This document shows, in pieces, positions 9,349-18,511 of a stretch of DNA of 64,000 nucleotides. Within the stretch, counting starts at the first letter, position 1. The number at the start of each line of letters is the position of its first letter. Where the stretch lies: NCBI GenBank assembly GCA_024123955.1, contig CP099652.1, positions 4,464,001 through 4,528,000 of the forward strand. Direction: 5' to 3'. The position numbers and the translations under genes were made by a program. The notes under the pieces were generated by a model. The model searched no databases. It was not told the origin of the DNA and was given only the letters and a program-made list of their open reading frames with translations. This stretch comes from Oxalobacteraceae bacterium OTU3CINTB1. Its GTDB lineage: Bacteria; Pseudomonadota; Gammaproteobacteria; Burkholderiales; Burkholderiaceae_D.

Positions 9349-9399
9349 ATGATTTTTTCCACCACACCACACGCCCGCCTGACTTGGCGCCGCTCCTAG
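9349..9399 (+). CDS. Putative Trp leader peptide (leaderless)
   Basis: A 16-codon ORF, MIFSTTPHARLTWRRS, ending TAG. It has one Trp codon four codons before the stop, much like classical TrpL peptides that end WWRTS or similar. There is no ribosome-binding site, and the predicted transcription start is its own ATG, so it would be leaderless; leaderless trpL ORFs are known in Sinorhizobium. The Trp-Arg-Arg codons overlap segment 1 (GCCGC, 9389-9393) of a possible attenuator. Too short to be certain from sequence alone. Confidence 0.5.
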   Translation: MIFSTTPHARLTWRRS

Positions 9400-9441
9400 C
9401 GCGCGGCCACTGTCTACCCATAGTGATGTGATATTTTTATC

Positions 9442-9470
9442 AACGCCGCCCTCTTCTGGTGGCGTTTTTT
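9442..9470 (+). terminator. Intrinsic terminator in the trpS leader (attenuator)
   Basis: Nine-pair stem AACGCCGCC / GGTGGCGTT with a seven-base loop, followed directly by a T run and located 40 bases before trpS. No plus-strand gene lies upstream, so the terminator can only act on the trpS leader itself. The GCCGC in its left arm could alternatively pair with GCGGC at 9403-9407, which could also pair with GCCGC at 9389-9393: the arrangement of a ribosome-controlled attenuator. Confidence 0.75.
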
Positions 9471-9510
9471 ATTCGTCGCGCCGGAGGGGGCAACGTAAAG
9501 GAACCCTCTG

Positions 9511-10569
9511 ATGAGTCTGCCTGACCAGTCCCAAGTTATCGCCTCGGCGCCAGCCGCCACCGCCGCCAAGGGTCCCACCGTGATCCTGACCGGCGACCGC
9601 CCGACCGGCCCCCTGCACCTGGGCCACTTCGTCGGCAGCCTGCGCAACCGCGTCGCCTACCAGCACGACTACAAGCAGTTCATCATGCTGGCCGACGCCC
9701 AGGCGCTGACCGACAACATGGACGACACCAACAAGGTGCACCGCAACGTGGTGGAAGTGGCGCTGGACTACCTGGCGGTCGGCATCGACCCAACCAAATC
9801 GACGATCCTGATCCAGTCGCAGATCCCGGAACTGGCCGAACTGACCTTCTACTACCTGAACATGGTCACCGTGGCGCGCCTCGAGCGCAACCCGACCGTC
9901 AAGACCGAAATCGCTCTGCGCGGCTTCGAGCGCGACATCCCGGCCGGCTTCCTGACCTACCCGGCCTCGCAGGCGGCCGACATCTCGGCGTTCAAGGCCT
10001 CCATCGTGCCGGTCGGCGAAGACCAGATCCCGATGATCGAACAGACCAACGAAATCGTGCGCCGCTTTAACCGCATCGCCAACAAGGACATCCTGGTCGA
10101 GTGCAAGGCCCTGGTGCCGGAGATCGGCCGCCTGCCGGGCACCGACGGCAAGGCGAAGATGAGCAAATCGCTCGGCAACACGATCAACCTGGGCGCCACC
10201 GCCGCCGAGATCACCGCCGCCGTCAAAAAGGTATATACCGATCCGCTGCACCTGCGGGTCGAAGATCCGGGCCACCTGGAGGGCAACGTCGCCTTCATCT
10301 ACCTGGACGCCTTCGATCCCGAAAAGGACAAGCTCGAGGAAATGAAAGCCCACTATGTGCGTGGCGGCCTGGGTGACTCGATCGTCAAGAAGCGCCTGGA
10401 AGTGGTGCTGCAGGAGATGCTGGCGCCGATCCGCGCGCGCCGCGAGGAACTGGCCAAGGACCACGGCTACATCATGCAGATGCTGAAGGAAGGCACGATG
10501 CGCGCGCGCGAAGTGGCCGCGCAGACCGCCGATGAAGTCAAGGCCGCCCTCGGCCTGCGCTACTTCTGA
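9511..10569 (+). CDS. trpS: Tryptophan--tRNA ligase
   Basis: 352 residues, usual length for bacterial TrpRS. Class I synthetase signatures are both present: the HIGH-type motif HLGH (residues 36-39, within [12 protein letters not shown]) and KMSKS (about 216-220). It charges tRNA-Trp with tryptophan in the cytoplasm. The ATG at 9511 follows an AAGGAA ribosome-binding site. Upstream is a probable Trp-codon leader with terminator, suggesting that the enzyme is induced when charged tRNA-Trp is scarce. DUF1294 and DMT transporter genes follow closely on the same strand. Confidence 0.97.
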   Translation: MSLPDQSQVIASAPAATAAKGPTVILTGDRPTGPLHLGHFVGSLRNRVAYQHDYKQFIMLADAQALTDNMDDTNKVHRNVVEVALDYLAVGIDPTKSTILIQSQIPELAELTFYYLNMVTVARLERNPTVKTEIALRGFERDIPAGFLTYPASQAADISAFKASIVPVGEDQIPMIEQTNEIVRRFNRIANKDILVECKALVPEIGRLPGTDGKAKMSKSLGNTINLGATAAEITAAVKKVYTDPLHLRVEDPGHLEGNVAFIYLDAFDPEKDKLEEMKAHYVRGGLGDSIVKKRLEVVLQEMLAPIRARREELAKDHGYIMQMLKEGTMRAREVAAQTADEVKAALGLRYF

Positions 10570-10574
10570 TCCCG

Positions 10575-10889
10575 GTGACGCCGGACGGCGCGTCCTTCGC
10601 GCCTCCCATGCTGCCGATGCTGTTGCTTTGGCTGGCGTCGGTGTACGGCGTCGCCAGCGTGGTGTGCTTCATCGTCTATGCCGCCGATAAATCGGCCGCG
10701 GTCGAACGGCGCCGCCGCGTATCGGAGCGCACCTTGCTGCTAATGGGGCTGGCCTGCGGCTGGCCGGGCGGCCTGCTGGCGCAGCGCTGGCTGCGCCATA
10801 AAACCGCCAAGACCTCGTTCCAGATCGCCTTCTGGTGCAGCGTCGCCGTCAACGTGGCCGCCGCCTGGTGGCTCTGCACTCTCTACTGA
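10575..10889 (+). CDS. DUF1294 family membrane protein
   Basis: 104 residues from a GTG start, five bases after trpS. Hydrophobic N-terminal helix, then the family core YAADKSAAVERRRRVSERTLLLMGLACGWPGG and LRHKTAKTSFQIAFW, ending in another membrane helix. DUF1294 proteins are small inner-membrane proteins of unknown function, sometimes fused to cold-shock domains. Likely in one transcript with trpS. Confidence 0.85.
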   Translation: MTPDGASFAPPMLPMLLLWLASVYGVASVVCFIVYAADKSAAVERRRRVSERTLLLMGLACGWPGGLLAQRWLRHKTAKTSFQIAFWCSVAVNVAAAWWLCTLY

Positions 10890-10909
10890 CGAACAAAAGG
10901 AGCCAAGCG

Positions 10910-11869
10910 ATGTGGCAAGGCGTCTTATGCGGTTTGCTGGCCGGGGCGATGTGGGGCATGGTGTTCATCGTGCCGGCGTTCCTGACGTCCTTCACCGCGC
11001 TGGAAATGGCCTGCGGGCGCTACATCGCCTACGGCGTCATCGCCGCCGGGCTGATGCTGCCACGTCTGCCCGCGCTGCTGCGCCGCCTCGATCGCGGCGA
11101 CATCGTCGCGATGATCAAGCACGCATTGGCCGGTAACATCGTCTACTACATGCTGCTCGCGCTGGGCGTGCAGCTGGCCGGCGTGTCGGCGACCTCGCTG
11201 ATCATCGGCGTGCTGCCGATATCGGTCACCCTGATGGGACAAAAGGATCACGGCGCGGTGCCGCTCAAGCAGCTGATGCTGCCCTTGCTGCTGGTGGCGG
11301 CGGGCATCGCCTGCATCAACGTCGACGTCTTCACCCACGACCCCGGCCACGGCGCTCCGCTGGCCGACAAGCTGCTCGGCGTATTATGCGCGGTCGGCGC
11401 GCTGCTATGCTGGACCTGGTATTCGGTCGACAACGCGCGCTACCTGAAGCGCAATCCGCATTTCAGCAGCGGCGAGTGGTCGGCGCTGTATGGCGTATCG
11501 AGCGGCTTGATCGCGCTGGTCATCGCGCTGCCGATGCTGGCCGTGTTCCATGCCGACGTCACCGGCGCCGGCGCGGTGGCCAGTGGGCGCGACTGGACGC
11601 TGTTCTGGATCGTCAACGGACTGCTCGCGCTGGGGGCGTCGGTGATTGGCAACCACCTGTGGAATGTCGCCAGCCGAAAGGTGCCGCTGACGTTGTCGGG
11701 CCAGTTGATCCTGTTCGAGACGCTGTTCGCGCTGTTGTACGGGTTTATCTACAAGCAGCAGCCGCCGCGCGGCTTGGAGGTCGCGGCGATGGTGCTGCTG
11801 GCCGTCGGTGTCATGTGGTCGGTGCGCATCCACGCGCTGGACGACGCCAGCGGGGCCCACGCCGGCTAG
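10910..11869 (+). CDS. DMT superfamily (EamA-like) transporter
   Basis: 319 residues counted from the ATG at 10910, which follows an AAAAGGAG ribosome-binding site; reading further upstream would overlap the DUF1294 gene. Ten hydrophobic segments are expected, arranged as two EamA-type repeats (first starts GLLAGAMWGMVFIVPAFL, second about residue 165). EamA proteins export amino acids or metabolites. It starts 20 bases after the DUF1294 gene, so the trpS transcript may extend through it. The substrate is unknown. Confidence 0.85.
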   Translation: MWQGVLCGLLAGAMWGMVFIVPAFLTSFTALEMACGRYIAYGVIAAGLMLPRLPALLRRLDRGDIVAMIKHALAGNIVYYMLLALGVQLAGVSATSLIIGVLPISVTLMGQKDHGAVPLKQLMLPLLLVAAGIACINVDVFTHDPGHGAPLADKLLGVLCAVGALLCWTWYSVDNARYLKRNPHFSSGEWSALYGVSSGLIALVIALPMLAVFHADVTGAGAVASGRDWTLFWIVNGLLALGASVIGNHLWNVASRKVPLTLSGQLILFETLFALLYGFIYKQQPPRGLEVAAMVLLAVGVMWSVRIHALDDASGAHAG

Positions 11870-11879
11870 CCTGGGTGGC

Positions 11880-12518
11880 TCAGGCCTTGGCGATGCGCTC
11901 GGCGACCAACGACGCCATCGCGCCATCCGAGCGCTCCCGCAATCCCTCCACCACGCCGCGCCGATCCGGCTCGCCGCGATTCTGGCTGACTTTCCATTTG
12001 CCGATCAAACTGTCGATGGCTATCTCGATACCGACGATGGCCTTCATGTTCGCGGCCAAAAAATCGGCCGGGGCATCGGACGGTTTCCACGGCGCCGGCA
12101 TGCCGCCCTCCTGCGACGCGGTCAGGTCATCGAGCTGGCGCCGCAGCCACGCTGCATCATCCACTACGCGAGCCTCGCCGCGCGCCTGAACCACCGCGTA
12201 GTTCCAGGTCGGGACGACCTTGTGGGTGGTGCGTTTGGTCTCATACCAGGTCGGGCTGATGTAGCTGTCCGGCCCCTGGAACATGACCAGGCACCGGGCG
12301 CCCGCCTCCAGCTTGCGCCAAAGCGGATTGGCGCGGGCGACGTGGGCGCGCAGCACCCCGAGTCCATGCGCGCCCTCGCCGGCGTACAGCATGAAGGGAA
12401 TCAGGTCGGCGGTGACGCCGTCGGCGTCGGCCAGGATGAGGGTGGCGAGCGGATAGGCGCGCATCAAGCCGTGGCGGACTTCAAGGCGGTCTTCGGCAAA
12501 GGCGGCGGGCAAATACAT
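11880..12518 (-). CDS. FMN-binding negative transcriptional regulator, PaiB-like
   Basis: 212 residues from the ATG at 12518 (MYLPAAFAEDRLEV), the normal family start; a longer reading frame upstream is not conserved-looking. Signature parts: AHVARANPLWRKLEAG, LVMFQGPDSYISPTWYETKRTTHKVVPTWNYAVVQARG. PaiB-type proteins have a split-barrel flavin-binding fold and in Bacillus act as negative regulators of sporulation and protease genes. Here the role is probably FMN or redox related. It is convergent with the DMT transporter. Confidence 0.9.
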   Translation of the reverse strand: MYLPAAFAEDRLEVRHGLMRAYPLATLILADADGVTADLIPFMLYAGEGAHGLGVLRAHVARANPLWRKLEAGARCLVMFQGPDSYISPTWYETKRTTHKVVPTWNYAVVQARGEARVVDDAAWLRRQLDDLTASQEGGMPAPWKPSDAPADFLAANMKAIVGIEIAIDSLIGKWKVSQNRGEPDRRGVVEGLRERSDGAMASLVAERIAKA

Positions 12519-12622
12519 GGGCGTGGCTGCTGGGCGGATGGACAATGCCCGAGTGTAGCAGCGGCGGCGCGGTGCCGACAGATCCAGACCCGCACCGGGC
12601 GATGGAGCCATCGGCGACCGAA

Positions 12623-13237
12623 TCAGTCCAGCAGGCCGTTCTCGCTCAACACGTCCTGGATCAGCTCCAGCCGCAGCACCGGGTTTTCCTGCAGCAGTAA
12701 GCGCTGCTTCTCCTCCAGATCGAGCCGCAGCAGCTCGCACCAGCGATTGGCGACCCAGCCGGCTTCGTCGAGCCGGTATGGCGGCGCCAGCGGCATCTTG
12801 GCGGTCGATATCTGTTTCTTTTGCAGCGAGCGGATCAGCGCGCCAAGCGCGTTGGCGACATCCTGCTGCTCAGTGGGCACGGGCACCACCATGTCCTCGG
12901 CGACGGTGTCGACTTCCGCCATCCACAAGCCGTGCTTGAGCTGCTCGGCCGACTTGACCTGGAAGCGCGTGGTGCCGATGCACGATATTTGCAGCAGTCC
13001 CGGCAACGGCGCGGTCCAGTCGACGATGCGCGCCATCGTGCCGGCGTCGGACAAGGTCTCCTGCTTGTCCGGCACCCGGATTTCGGTTCCCTCTACCAGC
13101 GAAACAACGCCGAACTCTTCGCCACGGGCGATGCAGCGCTTGATCATATCGAGATAGCGCACTTCGAACACTTGCAATGGCAAATGTCCATCCGGAAACA
13201 GGATTGTATTCAGCGGGAATAAGGGAATTGACGACAT
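12623..13237 (-). CDS. LON peptidase substrate-binding domain protein
   Basis: 204 residues that match only the N-terminal substrate-binding (LAN) domain of Lon protease: IPLFPLNTILFPDGHLPLQVFEVRYLDMI at the start, GTEIRVPDKQE and MARIVDW in the middle. No ATPase or protease domain. Stand-alone members are widespread in proteobacteria and of uncertain function, possibly protein binding. Confidence 0.92.
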   Translation of the reverse strand: MSSIPLFPLNTILFPDGHLPLQVFEVRYLDMIKRCIARGEEFGVVSLVEGTEIRVPDKQETLSDAGTMARIVDWTAPLPGLLQISCIGTTRFQVKSAEQLKHGLWMAEVDTVAEDMVVPVPTEQQDVANALGALIRSLQKKQISTAKMPLAPPYRLDEAGWVANRWCELLRLDLEEKQRLLLQENPVLRLELIQDVLSENGLLD

Positions 13238-13526
13238 GCCATTATCATCTCACGAAACAGCCGGGGTCGGCAGGCATGACTTGCGGGAAGCGTGAAAGAC
13301 CGGAGAAACCAGCGCTACTTTCATCACAAAAGCAACGCGCGCGCGGGTGGCGATGGTTGTTTTCGGGGCCGGCGATCGAGTGACAACGGCGAAACATGGC
13401 TGGTGACGACGGCTGAGTATTCGTGCGGCGCCGCAATGGCATCCCTTATGCCAGTCGGGCGTATCCGAAAACAAAAGCCGGTGTGGGTTTATCGGAGATA
13501 AACCTCAAACACCGACTTCCGACGAA
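13238..13526. other. Intergenic region without a gene
   Basis: About 290 bases between the Lon-domain gene and the H-NS gene. Apart from the hairpin terminator at 13479-13514, no convincing gene, promoter or repeat was seen. Confidence 0.6.
13479..13514 (-). terminator. Hairpin terminator downstream of the H-NS gene
   Basis: Nested stem: CGGTGT / ACACCG outside and GGTTTATC / GATAAACC inside, with a three-base loop. Read on the minus strand it is followed by GCTTTTGTTTTC, so it probably terminates the H-NS-family gene that stops at 13527. Confidence 0.75.
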
Positions 13527-13817
13527 TTACTTAATCAGATACTGATTTTTGTCTTTGCCTTCGAGCCATTTCGGCGCGCGGCCGCGGCCGGTCCAGGTCT
13601 GGCCGGTGGCGTCGTCACGGTATTTGGTCGGCACCGGCGCGCGGGTTTTGATCGGCTTGACCTTGGTCACAGCGCCCAGATCGGCCACGGTCAGACCATA
13701 CTCGCGCATGATCGCGGTGACTTGCTCTTTCGCCTTGGCGATTTCGTTTTTGCGAGCGGTTTCCGCCAGGTTTTCGAGCTCGGCGATCTTGGCTTTGTAT
13801 TCTTGGTAAGTCGTCAT
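13527..13817 (-). CDS. H-NS family nucleoid-associated protein
   Basis: 96 residues. A short N-terminal coiled coil ([27 protein letters not shown]) for dimerisation and the C-terminal DNA-binding motif [21 protein letters not shown], close to the TWTGRGRxPxW signature of H-NS/BpH3/MvaT-like betaproteobacterial proteins. It binds AT-rich DNA and silences horizontally acquired genes. Monocistronic, with an AT-rich upstream region and its own terminator. Confidence 0.95.
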   Translation of the reverse strand: MTTYQEYKAKIAELENLAETARKNEIAKAKEQVTAIMREYGLTVADLGAVTKVKPIKTRAPVPTKYRDDATGQTWTGRGRAPKWLEGKDKNQYLIK

Positions 13818-14187
13818 CTTGTTCCTCTTATCGGCAGGTTAGTTACTAAAAAACCACATGTGAGAATGTGTGAGAATTTTATAAAACGCAATTTACCATA
13901 ACTTTGACTTAATTCTCCAGACATATGCGTGAGAAATACCAATATAACGATAAAAATGAATAATTTCCACAACTGCGCAATCGAAACGCGACCGATATCA
14001 CGCGTCCCGGCGGATAACCGGATCGACAGTCCAGTAATAAAGAATAGTGACGGCATGCCGCCGTCATTACCATTGCCCGAGTCCGGACAATGGTAATCCG
14101 GCGTGAATGCGGCCGAATACGGCAGTGGGAATAAACCGGCAAGGAATGGTGACCGAGCGCTTGCCCGATTAAATGTTCACGCCACGC
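13818..14187. other. Intergenic region upstream of the H-NS gene
   Basis: 370 bases without a supported gene. The half next to the H-NS gene is AT-rich, with a TATAAAA stretch and two close TGTGAGAA copies, and probably holds its promoter. The other half holds the inverted repeat at 14066-14097. Confidence 0.6.
14066..14097. repeat. Inverted repeat, 10-bp arms
   Basis: Perfect arms ATTACCATTG and CAATGGTAAT separated by 12 bases. It is about 90 bases after the stop of the LysR gene (minus strand), so it could be part of a terminator or an operator; there is no T run. Confidence 0.7.
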
Positions 14188-15102
14188 TCATGCGCACAGC
14201 GGCCGTGATTCGATGCCTTCGGCCACCACCTTGCGTATCAGATTGGCGAGCCTGCACGCGGCCGGACCGGCCGCCTCCGGATTGGCGACGATCAGCGACA
14301 ACGACAGCTTGCGGCGCTGCCCCACCCGCAGCGGCAGCGGTTTGAGCTGGCCTTGCGCCAGCTGCGCCTGGATTTTGTGGTCGGCCAGCCAGCCGAAGCC
14401 GATACCGTTGCAGATCATCTCCATGCGGGTTTGCGGATTGGTCACGCTCCAGCGCTGATCCGTGTTGAGCCAGCCGTGGTCGCGCGGATTCAAGGTGCCC
14501 GAATCGCGCACCACGATTTGCAGGTTGCGGGTCAGGTCGTCCATCTCCAGCTCGCGGCCGAGCATGTGCAGGGGGTGACAGGGATGGGCGACGGCGACAA
14601 ACTCGATATCCATCAAGGCATCGCCGAGGAAGCCGACCGGAATGCGGCTGGCGATGGCGATGTCGACGCGCTTTTCCACCAGCGCGTCTTCGGAGCCGGA
14701 CAGGACGGTTTCTTCCAGGTTGACGCGCGTGTGCCGGGCCCACGGCTCGAACTCGCGCAGCACCTGCACCAGCAGTTGGACCGGAAACAGGCTGTCGACG
14801 GCGATGCTGACCTGCGGCTCCCAGCCCTCGGCCAGGCTGGCGGCGAGTTGCTCGAGCTGAAAGGCGCCGCCGAGCAGCTCGCGCGCCTTGTTCAGCAGCG
14901 CCTTGCCATTGGGCGTGAGGCGGGCGCGGCGGCCGTCGATTTCCAGCAGTTCCACGCCCAGCTGCTCCTGCAACTTGGCCACCATGTAGCTGACCGACGA
15001 CTGGCTGCGGTGCAAGGCCTCGGCCGCCTGCGCGTAGCCGCCGCATTCGACGATCGCTTGCAACACCTGCCATTGTTCCAGTGTGCTCTTGGGGATTTTC
15101 AT
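14188..15102 (-). CDS. LysR family transcriptional regulator
   Basis: 304 residues. The N-terminal helix-turn-helix (GGYAQAAEALHRSQSSVSYMVAKLQEQLGVELLEIDGRRARLTPNG in residues 17-65) is typical of LysR regulators, followed by a periplasmic-binding-like effector domain from about residue 92. It lies 58 bases downstream of the TonB-dependent receptor gene on the same strand, so it may be co-transcribed with it and control it; this is inference from position. Confidence 0.92.
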   Translation of the reverse strand: MKIPKSTLEQWQVLQAIVECGGYAQAAEALHRSQSSVSYMVAKLQEQLGVELLEIDGRRARLTPNGKALLNKARELLGGAFQLEQLAASLAEGWEPQVSIAVDSLFPVQLLVQVLREFEPWARHTRVNLEETVLSGSEDALVEKRVDIAIASRIPVGFLGDALMDIEFVAVAHPCHPLHMLGRELEMDDLTRNLQIVVRDSGTLNPRDHGWLNTDQRWSVTNPQTRMEMICNGIGFGWLADHKIQAQLAQGQLKPLPLRVGQRRKLSLSLIVANPEAAGPAACRLANLIRKVVAEGIESRPLCA

Positions 15103-15160
15103 CGGTGTTTCCGCGCCTGAAGTTCAGCGAAGAATCATACCACCGGCCCTGGCGCCCGGA

Positions 15161-17446
15161 TCAGAAGCGCCGCTCCACCGTCACCCGGAACTGGGTCTCG
15201 CCGTCGGCCACCGACGCGCGGTTGAGCGTGCCGCGGGCGTCGGCATACACGCTTTCGGTCGTGTAGTCCTGCGCCAGCAAATTGGACACGGCAAAGCGCA
15301 GACTGTTTTGCGCGTCCAGCTTGACGAGGGCATAGACGTCGAGGTCGCGCCGCACCGAGTTGTAGGCGCTCTGCGTTTCGCTCAGGCGCGCCAGGCCGCC
15401 GTTGCGGAAGCTCAGGCTGCTGCCGGTGCTGAGCATGCCGTCCGGGCTCTTGTAGTCGACGCCGAGCGTGGCGCTCAGCGGCACCTGCTGGTCCAGGCGG
15501 TTGTCCGGACCGGGCACGCTGTCCACCTCCGACCAGTTTCGGCTGATACTGGCGCGCAGATCGATTCCCGGGGCGTTGTCCATCACCGCGCGCAACGGGA
15601 ACTTGACCTCCAGCTCGATGCCGCGCGTTTCGGCGCGGCCGTCGTTGATCATGGTCGACACCCAGCGGTCGCCCTCCTGCACCAGGCCCTGGTGCATATA
15701 ATCCTCGATGCGGCGGACCGACGCGCTCGCGCTCAGCATGCCGCCGTCGCCCCAATAGTGCTCGAACGAGGCGTCGATGCCCAGCGCCACTTCCGGCGTC
15801 AGGCGCGGATTGCCGCGGCGGTCCGGGTCCAGACGGCTGTTGTTGGCCGAGGTGAAGCGACGCGGCACCAGGTTGGCCGTCGTCGGCGCCTTGTAGGTGC
15901 GGGTCAGCGCCAGGCGCACCTGGTCCTTTTTGTTCGGCAGCTTGAACAGCGTCTGGAACAACGGACTGAGCACGCTCGAGCGCTGGGTGACGCGCTCGAG
16001 ATTGGCGCCCTCGATCTCCGTCTGCAACCCTTCCCAGCGCACGCCGGTGTAAATCGACCATTGCGGCGTGACGTTCCATTCGTCTTGCCCGTAGAAAGCC
16101 AGCCGGGTGGCCCGGGCGGAAAAATCCTCGTCGTTGTTGTCGGGCGGCAGACTGCCCGCGATCGGCAGCTCGCGCTGGATGCGGGTATCGTCGCGGTCGA
16201 CAACGCCTGCGTCCCAGCCCAGCGCCAGCGCGTGCTCGGTCGGCGCTTCGTCCGATCCCTCGGCCTGCGTGCCGAAGGTCAGCGGCGTCGAGTACTTGCC
16301 CTGCGTGCTGAATCCCGTTTCGCCGCTGTGCGACGCCACGGTGCGGTACAGGTTCGGCGATCCGTCGCGGTTGCCGCCCAGTTGCAGCGACATGCCGGTG
16401 TTGCGGTTCCTGGAGACGCCGACCTTCATGTCCAGCTTGGCGCCCTCGGCCATCTTGTGCACCCAGTTCAGATCGGTGCGGCCGTAGCCGTTGTGGCTGC
16501 TGAAGGTGTTGTCGATGCGGTCGTAGTTCGGACCTTCGTCGCCGGCCAGGTTCACCGTGGTGCGGCCGTGGCTGTTGCTGTCGAACTTGTTCAGATTGAT
16601 GAAGGTCTGCGAGGTCAGCGTGTCGCCGCCGGCCAAGGTCCAATTGATGCGCGGCGACAAATTCATGCCGTCCGAGCGGCCCTGGTCCTGCCAGGTGGCG
16701 GAACGGTCCACGTTCGGCATGCCGGCGGCATCGGTGCCGGTCTCGATCGACGGCGTCAGGCGGTTGTACATATAGCGCCACGCATTGGCGCCAACCGAGT
16801 AGGACATGTTGTCGTCCTTGCCGGACATCTGGATGCTGGCGCTCGGCGAGCTGAATTTACTGCCCTTGGCGCCGCTGATTTTGAGCACGTGCTGATCGAT
16901 CTTGACGTTCTTTTTCAGCACGATGTTGATGGTGCCGGCGATCGATTGCGTGCTGAACTCGGCGCTGGCCGCGCGCAGGACCTCGATGCGCTCGATCACG
17001 TCGGGCGCCAGGTTGTCGATGGAAAAGCCGGCCGGCGCGCGTTCGCCGTTGATCAGGATTTGGGTATACCCCGCGCCCAGGCCGCGCATGCGGATTTCCC
17101 CGCCCGAGCGCCCCGCCGCGCCGCCGATGGTGATCCCGGGCAGCCGCTTGAGGACGTCGTTGACCGAGGTGTCGCCGTATTTCTGGATCTCCTCGCTGCC
17201 GACGACGATCTTGCTAGCGGTATCATCGCGGCGCGCGTCGTAGCTGGCGGCGCTGCCTTTGATGCGCACCGTCTGCATCGGCACGGTAGTGGCTTGAATG
17301 GCCGCCGGCTTGCCGTCGGCCGCGACTGGCGCGTCGCTGCTTTCGGCGGCGGAGGACACGATGTCGGCATGGGCGCCGGCGGCGAGACACAAGGATAGGA
17401 CGGCCGCAGCGGTCTGCGTCAAACGGAGTTGGCGGGCAGGCATCAT
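15161..17446 (-). CDS. TonB-dependent outer-membrane receptor
   Basis: 761 residues. Signal peptide (ending AGAHA near residue 27); then a plug domain from about 75 (VGSEEIQKYGDTSVNDVLKRLPGI, IRMRGLGAGYTQILINGERAP, IERIEVLRAASAEFSTQSIAGTINIVLK) and a 22-strand-type beta barrel to the C-terminal Phe. It takes up a substrate across the outer membrane using TonB energy. No heme or siderophore genes are nearby; the LysR gene follows. Substrate unknown, possibly an iron complex or oligosaccharide. Confidence 0.93.
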   Translation of the reverse strand: MMPARQLRLTQTAAAVLSLCLAAGAHADIVSSAAESSDAPVAADGKPAAIQATTVPMQTVRIKGSAASYDARRDDTASKIVVGSEEIQKYGDTSVNDVLKRLPGITIGGAAGRSGGEIRMRGLGAGYTQILINGERAPAGFSIDNLAPDVIERIEVLRAASAEFSTQSIAGTINIVLKKNVKIDQHVLKISGAKGSKFSSPSASIQMSGKDDNMSYSVGANAWRYMYNRLTPSIETGTDAAGMPNVDRSATWQDQGRSDGMNLSPRINWTLAGGDTLTSQTFINLNKFDSNSHGRTTVNLAGDEGPNYDRIDNTFSSHNGYGRTDLNWVHKMAEGAKLDMKVGVSRNRNTGMSLQLGGNRDGSPNLYRTVASHSGETGFSTQGKYSTPLTFGTQAEGSDEAPTEHALALGWDAGVVDRDDTRIQRELPIAGSLPPDNNDEDFSARATRLAFYGQDEWNVTPQWSIYTGVRWEGLQTEIEGANLERVTQRSSVLSPLFQTLFKLPNKKDQVRLALTRTYKAPTTANLVPRRFTSANNSRLDPDRRGNPRLTPEVALGIDASFEHYWGDGGMLSASASVRRIEDYMHQGLVQEGDRWVSTMINDGRAETRGIELEVKFPLRAVMDNAPGIDLRASISRNWSEVDSVPGPDNRLDQQVPLSATLGVDYKSPDGMLSTGSSLSFRNGGLARLSETQSAYNSVRRDLDVYALVKLDAQNSLRFAVSNLLAQDYTTESVYADARGTLNRASVADGETQFRVTVERRF

Positions 17447-17644
17447 AAAATGGCGATCGGGAGACTGAGGGGAGCGGGTATTATGCCTTGGTTTGGCTAA
17501 AAGTTTCCTTAACCCAAGATAACTTGTGAACGTTTAGCGAAATTTCATAAACATAAATAGTGAAAAAATGAATAGCTCCGAATTGGCAGGAATAGGCTGA
17601 TCGCGCCGATGGTGGCGCTATAATGCTCGATTGCTATTTTTTGT

Positions 17645-18502
17645 ATGGATCTCATCGTGTCCGACCGCCTTGCCGTTCTGCCGCAATACCTGCTTCCCAA
17701 GGGAGCGTTGACCAACTTCGCCGGCCGCGTGGCGGGGGCCAAGGGTGGCGCCATGACCACACGCCTGATCCGCTGGTTCGTCGGCAAATACGACGTCAAT
17801 ATGGGCGAAGCGCTCAACCCGGACATTGCCAGCTATGCCAGCTTCAACGAGTTTTTCACCCGCGCGCTGCGCCCGGACGCCCGCCCGCTTGCCGACGCCG
17901 ACTTCATCTGTCCGGTCGACGGCCGCATCAGCCAGTTCGGCGCGATCGACGATGACCAGATCTTCCAGGCCAAAGGCCACAAATTCAGCACCACCGCGCT
18001 GGTCGGCGGCGACGCCGCGCTGGCCGCCAAGTTCCAGCACGGCAGCTTCGCCAACCTGTATCTGAGCCCGCGCGACTACCACCGCATCCACATGCCGTGC
18101 GACGGCAAGCTGACGCGCATGATCTACGTCCCGGGCGAGCTGTTCTCGGTGAATCCGACCACCGCGCGCGGCATTCCGGGCTTGTTCGCCCGCAACGAGC
18201 GCGTCGTGTGCGTGTTCGACACCGTCAACGGCCCGTTCGTCATGACCCTGGTCGGCGCCACCATCGTCGGCAGCATGGCCACGGTCTGGCACGGCGTCGT
18301 CAACCCACCGCGCGCGCCGCAGATTTGCGAGTGGAAGTACGACGATCAGAACATTTTGCTGAAAAAAGGCGATGAACTGGGCCGATTCCTGCTGGGATCG
18401 ACCGTGGTCATGCTTTTCCCGAAGGACACAATGAGCTTCAATCCCGCGTGGCAGCCGGCCGGTCCGGTCAAGCTTGGCGAGATGATGGCCAATTTGAAGT
18501 AA
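17645..18502 (+). CDS. psd: Phosphatidylserine decarboxylase
   Basis: 285 residues, similar to E. coli Psd. It converts phosphatidylserine to phosphatidylethanolamine at the inner membrane. The LGST self-cleavage site, which yields the pyruvoyl cofactor, is present (FLLGSTVVMLFPKD, about residue 250). FSPARYxR-type region YLSPRDYHRIHMPCDGKL and RNERVVCVFDT are also typical. Start chosen at ATG 17645; a GTG lies four codons further on. Single gene; the divergent TonB receptor lies 200 bases upstream in an AT-rich gap. Confidence 0.96.
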   Translation: MDLIVSDRLAVLPQYLLPKGALTNFAGRVAGAKGGAMTTRLIRWFVGKYDVNMGEALNPDIASYASFNEFFTRALRPDARPLADADFICPVDGRISQFGAIDDDQIFQAKGHKFSTTALVGGDAALAAKFQHGSFANLYLSPRDYHRIHMPCDGKLTRMIYVPGELFSVNPTTARGIPGLFARNERVVCVFDTVNGPFVMTLVGATIVGSMATVWHGVVNPPRAPQICEWKYDDQNILLKKGDELGRFLLGSTVVMLFPKDTMSFNPAWQPAGPVKLGEMMANLK

Positions 18503-18511
18503 TTGGCGCTA

